A DNA stretch of 64,000 nucleotides from Drosophila pseudoobscura (GCF_009870125.1 NC_046683.1:65363869-65427868); one strand, 5' to 3'; positions 24,415 through 35,840 are shown, counted from the stretch's first letter. The notes: generated by a model from the sequence alone, not told the origin. Numbers and translations are program-made.

Positions 24415-26453
24415 TGCGCAACATGCGGCAAACATTTTTAGCGCTTGTAGTTGCCATGAATTTTTATGCAAATGAAAAATGTTTCTTGCGATTTCCCCCC
24501 GTGCCCCCCTAACCTGCCCCCCCTTCCCTGCCCCCCTTGCCACCAGCCACTGCTGATCCGACGCTGTGGCCATTACTGTGATGCAATTGCCGCAAGTAAC
24601 AATAATCTTGATGTATGATTTTTTTTCTCTTTAGTCTTTAGTCTTTCCCCCCCCCCCCTCCCCTCGTGCCTCCTCCCGTCTCTTAGAAAAAGGCAAAACG
24701 TTCAAAAATATAAAAAGAGGAAATCTTGTGCGCCTATCGTGTTGTTGGCACATTTTCGCGTTTCCCCCCCCTCAACCCCTACCCCAACCCCTCCCCCCCC
24801 CTTCCCCCCTCCTCCTCTGTGTTTATGTTTTCGCGTTTGATCTCATAACCGCCAGCGATGCAACAACAACAACAATGGAGCAAAACGCGGAGCATCATAA
24901 ACTTTTAACGCTGTCCATTTCGAAATAATCAATAATTTTTTGGCCATCGAAGGCAATTTATTATTGTGTTTTTTTTTTTGTTCGTCGCTCTTTTTCGGGG
25001 GAGGCTTTGCCTCGCAGCCAATGGGAACGAGAGGAGCAAATAAATTAACACTTCCTTAAACGATAAACACTAAGAGTGGACCCCTCTATCCCCCCCCACT
25101 CTGGAGGGGGGCAAGAGAAATGCATTTGGAAATCGAAACGAAATCCGAATACTCGCCGACTATTTTGTTGTGGGGGCGTCACGACGTTTGCTTTTCGTTT
25201 CGTTTATTAATTTTAATTGCGACGGGGTGGCAACGCCCGCAGGCTAACGGGAACAAATTGCACTCGCAGGAGGAGGAGGAGGAGGAGCAGTGCAGGTAAC
25301 AAAAAAAGAGAGTGGGCAGAGCCTTGATCTTGCCCCAGCACCAGCCCCCGCATGCAGCCTTCGATGCAGATCTTCACAGATGTGGGATTCATTGAAAACC
25401 GTTTAAGTCTCCCTTTAATTTGGTTTCTTTCTGTTTGGGAACCCATTTGGCGGCTGAACGAGCCAAATATGAAAAATTACGCTCATCCGAAAGTGATGAT
25501 CGGTGCTTTAGACAAGGAATGTTGCCACTTTCATGGGCTCAAATTCAAACACGACTCAGATGGAATGCGTTAAGCATCAGAGGGAGTGGGCATGATTATT
25601 CCACACCATCCTGTCCTCTATAGGACGAAGGGAGGCTGCCTAAAGGCCTATAGGCCGATGATCTGTGAGTGTCGGAATGCCACCAGAAATGGGGGCAAAA
25701 TGTACAGCAAACTAAGAACAAATAAAACTATAGAAAAATGTGTAGATGGCTTTGGATATAAGTAGTTTTTTTGCATTGTTTGAGCTTCAAGAACTTCTCC
25801 ACAGATGCGTTTGCCGTCTCTGAATCTCTGCATCTGTGACCTTCCCCACAGACCCAAGCCATGCCTTTGCGGCAAGTATGCGGGGGCGTTCAGTGGCAGT
25901 GGCATGTCATCGATGGGTCCCGTCCATTGCCCCATCATCGGTTTACGACGCCCGCCATCTGCTTGGCCCCGAAGTGCAACGATGAAGTGCTGAGGGCACT
26001 CCCTCCAGTCGTCGTAAAAATATGTAGACCATCCGCAGAGATATTTGTTTGTTTTCGCTGTGCGGCGGCCCTGCCTGTTTGTCCAGGCCCCAAAATTTTG
26101 GCTACTGCTTGGCCCAAAATTTATGAGCCAGGGCGTTGCTGGCAGGGGAGGAGGGAGAGGGGGAGGGGGAGGGGGAGTGTGTGGCACGGATTATCATCAC
26201 CGAAAGGCAAATATCGCAGATGAAGAGAGAGAGAGCGTGCGGCAGTGCATCCAAGTGGCAGACAACAAATGGTTGCACTTGCAGATGGAGATTGAGTGCG
26301 ATTCCCCCCCCCCCCCCCCTGCCGCCCCCCAAAGATTAATCGCTGGACAAATTTGCAATGTGAAAGTGCGAGAGAGGGGAGAGGGGTGGAGAGAGAGAGG
26401 AAGTGGCAGCTGGAGAGAGGGGAAAGGCGGATTTGTGGCGACGGTTGTTGCAA

Positions 26454-26491
<38 letters not shown>

Positions 26492-29400
26492 CCGTCGCCT
26501 ATCTGCCACTAATTGTCCTTGACGATGGAGCATCCCACATGGCATTTTGTCTTTGGCGATTGCTGGCGCAAATTGCTGCCGGGTAGTGCCACAAGGGGCA
26601 CACACCAGGCGCAAGCTGCAAGCTGCAAGCTGCTGGCAACGGAAAGTGAAAACTTGAAAAATTGATTATGCAACGTGCCGCAAGGACGCAGCCAGTGCCT
26701 GGGCAACCGGAGGTCGTCACACACTTGGTCTGATTTTGCAGCCATCCCATCCCCCCTCCCCGCCCTCGGTTATTGCAGTTTTGAGGCATGCCACACACAC
26801 ACACACGCTGCCTCGGGGGCGTAGCTGGTGTCGCTTGTCGCTTAGAGGAAGCGTCTCTGGCGGAGGCGGCACCAAAGCTGCAAAGATGCCACTGCGCCGC
26901 GCCTCTGATGACGAGGGGGAGGGAGTGCCAGAACAGATCTCGGGCTGCAGAGTATTCCCTTCTTCGGTGATGCCTCTGGCCATAAAAGCAGCCGCAGTAG
27001 GAGGAGGCGGTGGAGGGAATCGATGTGGCATGACCTCCTACGAGACAGAGACGGAGAGAGAGCGTGAGCGCGAGCGTGAGAGGTCACTGACGATGCTGGC
27101 GATCTTGATTCGGTTTAATTACCCCGGCCACTCGGTTTGTGGCCAAAATGCCAAGCGAGCCAAGGCAAACGGAGCGGCAGTCTCCCTGGTGGCCACCCAA
27201 AATGCCCGCGAGTTTCGTTGCAAAAATGCGAGCAAGTTGCGATGCCCCAAAATGGGGCGTAGCTGGTTTTGTGGCAGCGATGATTAGCCTTATTCGTAGC
27301 ATGACCATCAAAAACTCACTGTGCCCCCTCCCCCGGGCCCCCTTCCACCCATTCGCTCGTTGCAGGCGACATTGACGATTGCATTGTGACGCCGACGGTT
27401 CAGGGACAGTTCACGCCGCTGCCGGAGGCGCTCTGCGACGTGATCATGGACCTCACCGCCGAGGGGCAGTCGGCCACCGTGGAGCATGTGCGGGGCAAGC
27501 TGGGCGCCCGCTTCCCCCACATGACGACGCCCGCCACGGAGGTGATCTACGACACGCTGGCCCAGCTGATGCAGGAGCAGAAGATCTACCAGACGTCGAA
27601 GGGATACTTCATCTTTACGCCAGAGTGAGTGTGCCCCCCCTGACCCGATATCCTTGGACGCCACGCCATTGACCCCTCGCTCGCCCGCAGACGACGCCGC
27701 AGTCGGTCGCGACCGCGCAGCAATCACCATCAGATGAACGGGGGCCTGGCCTACGCCCAGCTGGAGGAGGAGGAGCAGCAGCACAGCGACGATGTGGTGC
27801 CCCAAGAGGCACGCACCATGCTCATGTCCAACTCGGAGGCCCTGCACTCGCTGTACGGCGAGATATCCACGGAGCGGGACGGCGACCTCACCCACCAGTG
27901 CATCCAAACGAATCTGGCGGATGTGATCTGCGGAGGTGAGTCAACAAAACGTTGAATCAATCGCTAGTCAATCCATCAATCCATCAACAGGCAACCCCAA
28001 CGACAAGATCATTTACCCAAGAGCGGCCAAGCGACGCAGCGCCTCGTTTCCGACGCCACGCAGCTTGGAGCGGCGGCACAGTTTGCGGCTCTTTGGATCA
28101 TCGAAGCGCCTGCAACGCTGCGCCTCCACCCGCAGTCTGTCCAAGACGTACGCCCAGACGCTGAACACCACGGACAGCAGCAGCTCGGAATACCAAAGCA
28201 CAGATTCGTCATCACCCAGTGAGTGGAAGATCCCCGGCCGTCCCCTGGACGATCCCTACTAATCCGATTTATGACTTGTGATCCCACAGAAAAAGGATCT
28301 TTGCTCTCACGCCTGTTCCGACGCAGTGGCAGGGCCAAGCAGCGCCAGATCGAGACATATTCCGCACAGTTCCCGCCCGCAGAGTGGTTCAACACGCGAG
28401 CCGTCCATCTGCACAGCGTGGGCACCCAAACGGCCGAGCACGTAAGCATTGCACACTTTCCAAGCCCCCATAACCATTCTAAGCCCGTTCCCGTTCCCGT
28501 TCCCGTCTCCTGCAGGACATGCCTGTGGCCCACACCCTCTCCAATTCGACCTTCTACGACGGCTCGGAGCTGAGCCAGCGCTCGTCGACGCTGCCGCGTC
28601 GCCACCGCCGTCACATGTCCAGCGAATCGACCTTCTTGATATCCTCGCGCGACTGCTCGCCCATCCGACGCCGTTCGCCGGTTTACTGCAGCGGCTCGCT
28701 ACCTCGCTCCACGCAGTCCATACCAGCCACCACAGTCACGACGACAGCCGCCAAGATGAACCACTCCTCGGCCACGCTCTCGCGCCTGGGCCACCCCATG
28801 GGGCAGGGGCAGGGGCAAGGGCAGGGGCAGGGGCACGCGCCCCCGAAGACAGCACAAAAGTCGGTGATTGGGAAGCACATCTTTGAGAGCTCGCCCTCGC
28901 GCTCCGCCACCCTGAAGGCGGCGGCGGCCAAGCGCCAGACGGACGGACTGATCATCAACAGCTGCACGGACAACAAGGCCACGTACAGGAGCCTGCAGAG
29001 CAGCGGCCCCTCCAGCCTGGAGTCGTGCAAGACGTCCTCGATGTTCGCGAGCGGCCCCTCGAGCATCGACAGCATCGGCAAGGTCTCGTTCAGCCAGAAG
29101 ACCAGCGGCCATTCTAGTCTCGATTCGCAGTGTTCCACCAACACCGCCGTGGTGGCGCCCCCTTCAACGGGCAGCAGTGGCATCGGCGGCGGAGGCGGCG
29201 GCAGTGGCAGCAGTGGCGGCAGCACGCGTTCCATTCTGCTGCTGAACGGTTCGCCGCGGGGCACGCCGCGTCACCAGGCGATGCGGGCCCGCGTGGCCGA
29301 GGCCCAGGCCCAGAGGCAGAGGGCTAGCACACCGAATCGCATCCTGGAGGAGCTCAGCTACCCCCACACCCACACGCACACCCACAACGGAGTGCCCAAC

Positions 29401-30702
29401 TCGAGCAGCAACAACTCGATCACGCTGCAGGTCACGACCACGTCGAGCGGGGCCGGCCAGAGCATACCCAGCACCAAGATCTTTGTGCAGAACTCGCCAG
29501 TGAGGAGCGTGATCACCCTGGAGAACGGCAAGATGCTGGAGAACTCGAATGTGTTCATCATCAACAACGAAACGATGACCAACGAGCGGGGGGAGATCAT
29601 CAAGAAGACGCTCTCCAAGCAGACCTCCTCCCCAGCTGCAGCGGCCGCTCCGGCGTCTGCTCCAGCGGCCACCTCCACGCCAGTCCGCCAGACAGCAGCA
29701 CAACAACAGCAGCAGCACCAGCAGCAACAGCAGCAGCAACAGCAGCAGCAGGAGTCTGTGTCCAACGAGCAGACCCTCAGCGAAACGGAGGCCAACTCGG
29801 AGACCTGTGACTCCATTTCCTTCATCAGCGAGAGCTGCTCGCCGGACAACACGTGCCCCGTCGACATGCCAGAGATCCCGGAGATCCCGATCTACGACGG
29901 CGGCAAGTACGCCAAGAACACCAACAATGATGCCACAATGAACAACAGCCGGAAGCTCTGCCTCCAGCTGGCGAACGGGATTGCCTACAAGAACAATGTC
30001 CTGAAGAACGAGTCGCAGCCGAACTCGCCCAGTGCCGAGCAGCAGCAGCCCCTGAAGCTGGCGGCCCTGGCCAAGCAGGACTTCGAGATCGCCGGGTCCG
30101 TGGGCAATCTGCACTTTTACGAGAAGAGCTCCAAGGACCTGGGCCCGGCGCAGAGCAACCACAATCTGATGATGAACAGCAGCTCCGATCTGAAGCACCT
30201 CTGCTACGAGTCCGTCTGCCAGCTGCAGAAGGGTTCGATGAACGGCGACGAGATGGCGCTGGCCCACTTGCTGCGCAAGTCGAACAATCCGAATCCGGTG
30301 GGCAGCGAGCCCAATCTGGCGCTGAAGGATCTGGCCAACGACAAGGCCATGGACAAGGAGGGCATCGACCGACGTCTCAGCCTGACCAAGGAGTCCCTGG
30401 AGCAGGGCATGGGCATGGGCATGGGAATGGGCATGGGCAGTGTCTTGGCGGGCGGCAACGAGGAGCTCTACAACTTTCCCAGCCTCACCGACCTGTCGTT
30501 CAACTTTACGTCGCTGGCGGCACGCAAGATCCTGCAGGGCGTCAGCCTCAACAGCATCGACACCCTGGTGGAGCTGAACATGGCAGCGGCGGCGGCGGCG
30601 GCAGCGGCAGCCGCAAACAATTCAAAGGAGAAGCAGCAAAACAACCAAACAGCGGCGGCCGCAACGGCAGCTTCAGTCTGCACCGACTTCGGGATGGTCT
30701 AG
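8906..30702 (+). CDS. ko: knockout: storkhead-box (winged-helix) protein, seven coding exons
   Basis: Coding exons are 8906-9043, 18573-18768, 27366-27624, 27691-27935, 27991-28218, 28290-28441 and 28516-30702. All junctions are GT-AG and phases match, giving 1134 aa. Exon 3 (residues about 112-198) is the storkhead box, a winged-helix domain shared with vertebrate STOX1/2; it begins with FTPLPEALCDVI and ends with KIYQTSKGYFIFTPE. The rest is Ser-rich and low complexity: Gly-Gln repeats near 502-513, polyGln near 801-819, Gly-Met repeats near 1037-1048 and polyAla near 1096-1107. Fly knockout is known for roles in motor-axon targeting and neural development; storkhead proteins are putative DNA-binding regulators. 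The start ATG is the only methionine in the open 5' frame and has a good context. Two AATAAA signals at 31398-31408 end a roughly 0.7 kb 3' UTR. Untranslated 5' exons are not resolved. Confidence 0.9.
10880..11402. repeat. (GATA)n tetranucleotide array
   Basis: About 500 bp of GATA/GACA-type tetranucleotide repeat with frequent single-base interruptions (for example gataaata, gaaagata, gacagaca), in ko intron 1. Long translations of its complement are Tyr/Leu/Ser/Ile repeats and are artefacts. Confidence 0.95.
13533..14659. repeat. Five-copy dispersed 22-bp intronic repeat
   Basis: The word GCTAAGCC[A/G]CACTGGG followed by AGAGAG occurs on the plus strand at 13533-13554, 13632-13653, 14584-14605 and 14638-14659. 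It occurs inverted at 13777-13798 with one change. Spacing is irregular (about 50-800 bp) and the DNA between copies is GA-rich, so it is not a tandem satellite. Confidence 0.85.
17190..17275. ncRNA. Candidate hairpin RNA 1 (microRNA-like)
   Basis: The 5' arm 17196-17213 pairs with 17251-17268: five pairs, a two-base disturbance, then eleven uninterrupted pairs, with a loop of about 37 bases. It lies in ko intron 1 on the host strand, but either strand could fold. The next hairpin, about 55 bp downstream, has a related arm sequence (TATGACACTCGC against TTTGACACTTAC), which suggests a duplicated small-RNA cluster. The lower stem is weak, and no mature sequence that I recognise is present. Confidence 0.3.
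17310..17395. ncRNA. Candidate hairpin RNA 2 (microRNA-like)
   Basis: The 5' arm 17318-17338 pairs with 17366-17385. Twelve near-continuous pairs (one G-U) are followed by isolated mismatches and further pairs, around a loop of about 27 bases. This resembles the size and mismatch pattern of insect pre-microRNAs. Its arms are related to those of the preceding hairpin. The microRNA call is inference; the fold and the similarity are seen directly. Confidence 0.35.
18923..20053 (+). CDS. Nested intronless gene of unknown function in ko intron 2
   Basis: A 376-residue open frame on the host strand, starting 154 bp after the ko exon 2 donor, with a good start context (ACGCCATGG). An AATAAA lies at 20088-20093, 35 bases after the stop. 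I do not recognise a family. The N terminus is Gly/Arg-rich. Residues about 35-120 are charged and probably helical (SVEDLCRRADN, then a Trp/Arg/Glu-rich stretch and an ELEEKLQMKKM coiled-coil-like segment). The middle is Pro-rich and acidic, and the protein ends in a CPLCNKRH motif that could be half of a zinc site. An antisense frame of 456 codons overlaps it, but its Arg/Leu/Gly/Val composition looks like a shadow of GC-rich third positions. The compact, intron-free, self-polyadenylated structure suggests an independent gene, perhaps a testis gene; that is inference. Confidence 0.75.
   Translation: MAGCSGGGGKYPAASQWKERRSRRAGGGPEGGTQPHDVSMSVEDLCRRADNVANQEDFERWKDIVKVRWTMYEEQRKYNRRRQSMPAGRDATIWGILSMVQQELEEKLQMKKMLGSCRRFPSPMALMDSDRLADGQLEELEVVRDVLCGTDEVRPEKKPQPEPVVGQLQNKPLAYRPKTEIKWRPLTLPESLKRYLAEEPKPIGEDMQQQQPKAEPTTPRFSPSDPPEKTHSRADPLPGFLKKFNEIRRGNQSGLLVPANALLQLAEELSQTATWTAPDWTALPLGEERGMPQPRRPHRITDDPDYAQYDPLLLYVNEKFHLDAGSAMDVSARGEDSPASFYSALDVSEPDSDAETEALLGYCPLCNKRHMRLPPF
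24373..24412. repeat. Poly(C) run, 40 bases
   Basis: Forty consecutive C in ko intron 2. Runs this long can form four-stranded structures and are prone to sequencing and assembly length errors, so the exact length is uncertain. Confidence 0.95.
26456..26490. repeat. (GGCT)n microsatellite
   Basis: About eight perfect GGCT units in ko intron 2. Confidence 0.9.
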
Positions 30703-31408
30703 ATGGGATGGGGGCCCCACGGCAGGGCAGAGCAGCCTCTTAGCATAATCAAACGAAAAATCTTAGCATCTACGAGAGATAGTAGGGATAGGAGGATAGA
30801 GAGATATCTCTGCATTTGGCATTTGGCATTTGGCAACTTTGTGTAATTTATTACGATTGATTTCCCCATTTGATAGCAGCAATTTGTAATGTATGGTTTT
30901 TTTTTTTGTAGGGTTTTATCGGATGCAACTTTTATTTACAGTGCCAAAATACGTTTAGTTTAATTTTAATTCGTATTATTTCGTACTGCATATTCATGCA
31001 TGCATGGAAGGACCGCCAAGCGGCTTCGGGGAGGCCCGATTCGTTATGTAAAGATATATAGTACGCGTACATATAAATATATACATATGTATGTACGTAC
31101 AGCAAATATTACGTTCGATGCTTTACGTTTTTTTTTTTTTACATTTATTCAATGCAATTGTTTATAAATACTAACAACGCCCCAAATGCTATCCTATCTA
31201 TACATATTACGATATAACGTACATACATATACACACACCCACAGACACAGACACACACACACGCATACACAAAACGAGAAACACAGAAATGTGTACTACG
31301 ACCATAGAATTTAGCACTTAACGGAGATACAATAATTTTTTTGTACAAGGCCTTAATTAGTAAAGTCAGCAATAATACAACATAAGTTGAAATCACTAAT
31401 AAAATAAA

Positions 31409-32430
31409 CATATATTATAAAAGCTGTGCTGTGGTTTTACTATCCACCCGCCCTTCACCCTACACCCAACCTTGTACTGGGCTTCAAATTTAACGGCTGC
31501 TTTCCGGTTGCATCGTGGCGCCCTCATTGCACTGGTGGCGCTTTAGTGGCGAATTCTGGACTTAATTTGTCTACACTGTTTTTACATACATACTACATAC
31601 TACATGTAACTTCTCATAGTGCTGGAAAGTTACCAATTTGTCAACACTGTTCAGCGCCAGTACAGTTTGGTTTGGCGCCATTTTCAAAGTTGATTCAAGA
31701 AGATTATAGCGATTTCGAGAAGCTACCATTATTCCACCTAGTAGCGGTAGTTCAAGGCCTTATGCAAAACGTTGCCATTGAAAATGCAATTTTGAATTGT
31801 CTTTGCCGTACAAAAAACACTGTTAATTCGTATAAATGTCTTTATTGGTGTTGCTTTCAAATAGTAATAATAATAATGGTACTAAAACGTACTACGGCCT
31901 ACAACGAAAGGAATCTATTATAATAGCTGGTAGCATATACGGGATTTCTTTTTTTTTTTAGCGAGAATGCCGAAGATATGGGATAACAAAAAAATATATA
32001 TATATATATTTATTATTTTCTTACTTTTAGTGACAAATCTTTCCTTCAATCAAAGAGATTTCAATACCAGAACTTTTAACCAAAGAAAATGTGGAATTGG
32101 TTTACTATTATAGTGTAGTATGTCCGTAATCGATCAGTCTCCGACACAAAACGGGTTCTAACACCCACAACTCAGACCGTCGTGTGTCTGCATTTCTTTT
32201 TGCTTATCTTATCGCGAATATTAGGCGCCTGCTACTCTCTGGTTTCTGTTTTCTGGTTTCTACTACACATAAATATTTATCTACAATTGTTTGCCTGGCA
32301 CATTGTCCAATCGGCGAATCCTACCGCCGCCAAGCGAGCGGTTTACAAAATTGTCTTAAATTTACGTAATACAAACTAAATTGAGGCCTTAACTAAATTA
32401 ATAACGAATTGGTAGTTCCCCAGTACCCAT
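31409..32430. other. Convergent interval between ko and DnaJ-1
   Basis: ko ends from the left and DnaJ-1 from the right. The right part is probably the DnaJ-1 3' UTR: minus-strand AATAAA signals correspond to TTTATT at 32009-32014 and 31841-31846. A TGGTGGCGCTTTAG word near 31538, close to the Drosophila CTCF core, and repeated GGCGCC/GGCGCT words (31520-31680) lie in the middle. No coding region is supported. Confidence 0.5.
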
Positions 32431-33495
32431 CTAATTTGGCAGCATCTCCGCCAGCTGGTTCATCAGGCTGGCCGGCAGTTTGTCCGGGAACTTGATGTCA
32501 AAGGCCACTATCAGGTCGCCGCGACGCGATGGTTCCTTGGGGAAGGGCAGGCCGCGGCCATTGATACGTCGCGTGGTGGTGGGCTTGATGATTTCGTTGG
32601 CTGAGTTCACGGGGATGCGGTCACCTTGTAGTGTGGGAACGCTCACCGCTGACCCGCACAGGGCCTGCTTCAAGCTCACCTGAGCGGTATACCGCAGATC
32701 GCTGCCCTCGCGCTTGAACTGGCCGTGCGGCTTGTCGCGTATGATGAATATGATGTCCGCAGGGACTTTGTTTGGCGCCTGATCGCCCTCCTTGGGGAAG
32801 GTGATCTTTGTGCCCGCCTTCCAGCCCGGCTTCACGGTGATGCTCAGCACCTTTTCCTCTTTGCGCGCGTTGCCCGTCTGCGTAATGGACATGCGCGAGA
32901 TCTTCATCTTCTTGGTGCAGCCTCTGTCGACCTCCTCCAGCGTCACATACAGGTCATGTTCGATGGGCGGATCCTGCTGCTGCTGTCGCTTCCGACTTGG
33001 AGCCTGGGCATTGAATGATTGGGAGCGGAAGGCTCCAGCATTGGGATTGAAGCCGCCAAACATATCATCGGCGCCCATGTTCAGGAAGACCTCACTTGTA
33101 TTGCTGCAAGGGACGCCACCGACTCCACCAAACATGTTGTCGCCACCACCAAAGAACGCGCCGAAGGGATCCGAGGCGCCAAAGAACTGTGCGAAAGTGG
33201 CACGTGGATCTCCGTGGAACTGATACTGGAATCCGCCGTCTGGCTGGCTCTTGCCATCTGGTCCGGGCATGCCACCCTTCAGCCCCTCCTCGCCGTACTG
33301 GTCAAAGATGTCGCGCTTCTTCTTGTCCGACAGTACCTCGTACGCCTCGGCGATCTCCTTGAAGCGCTCCTCGGCCTGTGGACTCTTGTTCTTGTCCGGA
33401 TGGTATTTCAGTGCCAGCTTGCGATACGCCTTCTTGATTTCATCGTCGTTGGCCTTCTTGTCAATGCCCAGAATCTTGTAGAAGTCCTTGGCCAT
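32431..33495 (-). CDS. DnaJ-1: DnaJ-1, type II Hsp40 co-chaperone
   Basis: A 354-residue class B J-domain protein. Residues 1-68 form the J domain with the YHPDK (HPD) motif that stimulates the Hsp70 ATPase. A Gly/Phe-rich region follows ([16 protein letters not shown] near residues 108-125), then the two beta-barrel substrate-binding domains and a C-terminal dimerisation segment ending QLAEMLPN. There is no Cys-rich zinc finger, so it is not type I. It presents unfolded clients to Hsp70 in cytosol and nucleus. The coding part is intronless. A leader intron at 33516-33846 (donor GTGAGT, acceptor CTTTCAG, read on the minus strand) separates it from a 5' exon starting near 34050. Upstream lies a TATA box and phased heat shock elements, so heat induction through HSF is expected. 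It is slightly longer than the melanogaster protein, mostly in the Gly/Phe and linker parts. Confidence 0.96.
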   Translation of the reverse strand: MAKDFYKILGIDKKANDDEIKKAYRKLALKYHPDKNKSPQAEERFKEIAEAYEVLSDKKKRDIFDQYGEEGLKGGMPGPDGKSQPDGGFQYQFHGDPRATFAQFFGASDPFGAFFGGGDNMFGGVGGVPCSNTSEVFLNMGADDMFGGFNPNAGAFRSQSFNAQAPSRKRQQQQDPPIEHDLYVTLEEVDRGCTKKMKISRMSITQTGNARKEEKVLSITVKPGWKAGTKITFPKEGDQAPNKVPADIIFIIRDKPHGQFKREGSDLRYTAQVSLKQALCGSAVSVPTLQGDRIPVNSANEIIKPTTTRRINGRGLPFPKEPSRRGDLIVAFDIKFPDKLPASLMNQLAEMLPN

Positions 33496-33515
33496 CTTGT
33501 TCAGTCTCTTTCAAC

Positions 33516-33846
33516 CTGAAAGCGAACAGAGAATACAGAGAATATTATAGAACATGTGTACTGATTACCACTTCGCTTCGATTGTTTTTTCAATGGAATT
33601 TTCTAGAACACCGAGTTGTGCAACGACACAGCCCCTGTGCTTTCGCTTGGGTTGGTGCTGGTGCTGATGTGTTGTCATTTTTCCCCCACGAGCTACGTCG
33701 TCCGCCCGCCCCTGTGCATGTCTCTAATATAATATTCTCCCACACACCACACACCACACATCACACACCATACATTAGGCATTTGGGAATGCCATGCGAA
33801 TATGTTAATTTAAAGTATCAATTCCATTTTGCCACAAACTACTCAC
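33516..33846 (-). other. DnaJ-1: Leader intron of DnaJ-1
   Basis: On the minus strand the donor is TTTTAG/GTGAGT at 33846 and the acceptor GCTTTCAG ends at 33516, 20 bases before the start codon. An untranslated exon of about 200 bases is predicted from 33847 to near 34050. Confidence 0.65.
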
Positions 33847-34075
33847 CTAAAATGCTGTTTTCTCTTTGCTAAAACTATTTCCACTTCACTTTTAAATTTT
33901 CTTTCTCCTGTTGTACGAGTTTGTATTATTTATATATATATATATTACACGTTCTTGAAAATAATAGATGACGTTCTCAATCAATTTTATTTTTTTTCTC
34001 GTTTGCTGTGTTAGCACACACCCTAGTTGCTCAGTCGATAAAATTTTTTTGTTTGTCGCCCGAATATCGCAGGCC

Positions 34076-34125
34076 TTTATATAGACTCTGTTCCGTCTGC
34101 TCGTCGAATTTTCTCGATGTTTCTC
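34076..34125 (-). promoter_or_regulatory. DnaJ-1: DnaJ-1 heat-shock promoter: TATA box and heat shock elements
   Basis: Read on the minus strand, TATATAAA lies at 34083-34076. Upstream of it (34106-34125) the trimers GAA, TTC, GAT, TTC follow at exact 5-bp steps (34106, 34111, 34116, 34121), which is the alternating array bound by the HSF trimer, with one imperfect unit. The predicted start of transcription is about 34045-34055. Confidence 0.75.
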
Positions 34126-34749
34126 GCTGCTTGGAGAACTTAACCCACTTAGGCCCCCCATTCATATAATTATGTGGACAACTACAGTAACCCATGGCAA
34201 GTACTACTGTTTGGAAATACTTTTTATATATATTTATATATTTTTTTACTTACACAAAAATAATGACTACCAAATCTTTTACCGGAACTGCGCTAAATTC
34301 TTCGAATTGAATTTTTTTCGTGGAGCTTATTTTAATACAATGGGTTAATCGTTCTCTGTCCATAATCGGAAATCGTATTCCTCGATTTTGATATTCGGCT
34401 GAATATTATCAGCTATCTAGGACTGTCAGCCCTAAGGACATAATTTTCTTCGATAGATGAATCAATTTTGTTCAAGAATGGTCCTATTTAAGGATGTTTT
34501 CTTTTTTTAACTGTGTCTAAAAAGGGTTCAAGCAAAAGAGTCAACCAAAGTACGATTAATTCAAAGAAACGGCTATCGATACTGTCGACTGCGCGCCAAA
34601 GTGGAATTGCTTGAAAATTAATGAATGAAAAGGATACAAATGCACTCCTGTGGAATAAATAATGCAAGGAAGCACTATGTTAGAGAGCGTATGAAAGTTT
34701 ATCGACGTCACAATATACAGAAAGGTATATAGTATACCGTAAATGGCCT

Positions 34750-34800
34750 ATCGCCCGAAGTCCGTCTACCCATCGAAATATCTCGATGTTTCTCGCAGCT
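34750..34800. repeat. Degenerate copy of the DnaJ-1 promoter heat-shock region
   Basis: TCGCCCGAA, then CCGTCT, then a near-identical copy of the CGATGTTTCTCGC-GCTT core match the DnaJ-1 promoter (34056-34131) in the same order, but the block with the TATA box is missing. The 5-bp trimer phase is retained (GAA 34775, ATC 34780, GAT 34785, TTC 34790). Confidence 0.6.
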
Positions 34801-34894
34801 TAGAGTTGCTGTGGTTTGACAGCGCTGCTACAACCGATAAGAAGGCGGGAGTTCTTGAAATACTGACTACGGAAATCTGACTGCACGATGCTAT

Positions 34895-34992
34895 CGACTA
34901 TCATTGATTGTAATGCGGCCACACTTAGGGATTGTAGAATGCATGCGCTAACATGCAAACGTTCTTCTTCTAAGCGCCAACATTTAAATCAG
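34895..34992 (+). repeat. Diverged direct repeat, left copy
   Basis: It matches 39451-39547 in the order CGA-TATCAT-GA-TGTAA-GCG, then CACACTTAGGGAT-GTAGAA-GCAT, then TTCTAAGCGCCAA-ATTTAAA. The CCACACTTAG part resembles the Drosophila Motif 1 core-promoter element (YGGTCACACTR). Confidence 0.6.
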
Positions 34993-35840
34993 TAATGTTC
35001 AGATAAGAGGGACAACAGGAAAACACTATGTAATATTCAACAGAATTCCCTGCATAGTGTTCAATGAGCTAACAGAGAAAGAACCAATGCTCTACTGTCG
35101 TTACAGATGGATGTTAATTAAGCAGCGAGTTAACAGCGACAGAAAGCGATGTGCGAAAACTATGCTCTTCTTCGCTCTCGCTTTTGCTATGAGATGGGGA
35201 GAGATAAGATAAACACAGAAACAAAGGCCGATTTCAAAGCAGAGCCTTGAGCATGCACTTTTATCGCTCTTCACATACATATGTAAACAATTGTTCGACA
35301 ACAAGCTTTCGCTCTCGTTTTTTGAAATGAGCTTAGGGGATTTAGTACTTTGAGCCGGCCACGCTGCTGCATTCTTATCACAGCTTTCTCAGTTCACCCC
35401 CGCTCGGTCCCTCATTCAAAGCGGTCAATAATTAAATCGTGCGTTTAAATACTAGAGTTGTGCGCGTGCGTCACGCGTTAGGCGTCAAGTCAAGTCAAGT
35501 GAAAAATGAAACGCTCTACTGGCAAAAAGTGAGTGAAAGTGCAAATAAGAATAAAAAAATTCAACTCTTTCTGGAATTCAAGTTGGAATAAGTGAGTATA
35601 TTATATATTATACTATTTATTATATTAAATTACATATATACATATTATATTATATATTACTATGCACTCTAGAAGTTTTAGGAATAATCGAAATAGTAGG
35701 CCCTGTACTGACATTTCATTTTAAATGTCAAATCCTAGCAGAACTGCAACGTCATTTCTGACGTTCTGTCCAGAACAAAAGCAGCCTTTTGTGTGTAAAA
35801 TTTCGTAAAAAGAATAAAAAAAAACATTTGACTACCGAAA

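Larger units (their letters stand above)
20054..27365 (+). other. Rest of ko intron 2, noncoding
   Basis: No further coding region is supported between the nested gene and ko exon 3. It holds GTCC repeats near 22103-22122, a 40-base C run at 24373-24412, other long C/G runs (near 23609, 24650, 26304-26319) and GGCT repeats at about 26456-26490. A TGGTCACACTG word at about 22634 resembles the Drosophila Motif 1 core-promoter element, but nothing else supports a promoter there. Confidence 0.6.
33847..35840. other. Interval between DnaJ-1 and ERH copy B
   Basis: It contains the DnaJ-1 leader exon and promoter, a degenerate second copy of part of that promoter (about 34750-34800), a TATCGATA (DRE-type) word near 34574, and a segment at 34895-34992 repeated at 39451-39547. 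The rest is AT-rich with no recognisable coding sequence; a short ATG frame at 35505 encodes only seven codons. The mosaic suggests inserted or duplicated DNA. Confidence 0.5.

Noticed and set aside
29164-30267. 367-codon minus-strand frame
   Set aside because: Antisense shadow of ko exon 7, with leucine and valine runs that mirror polyGln and Asn codons.
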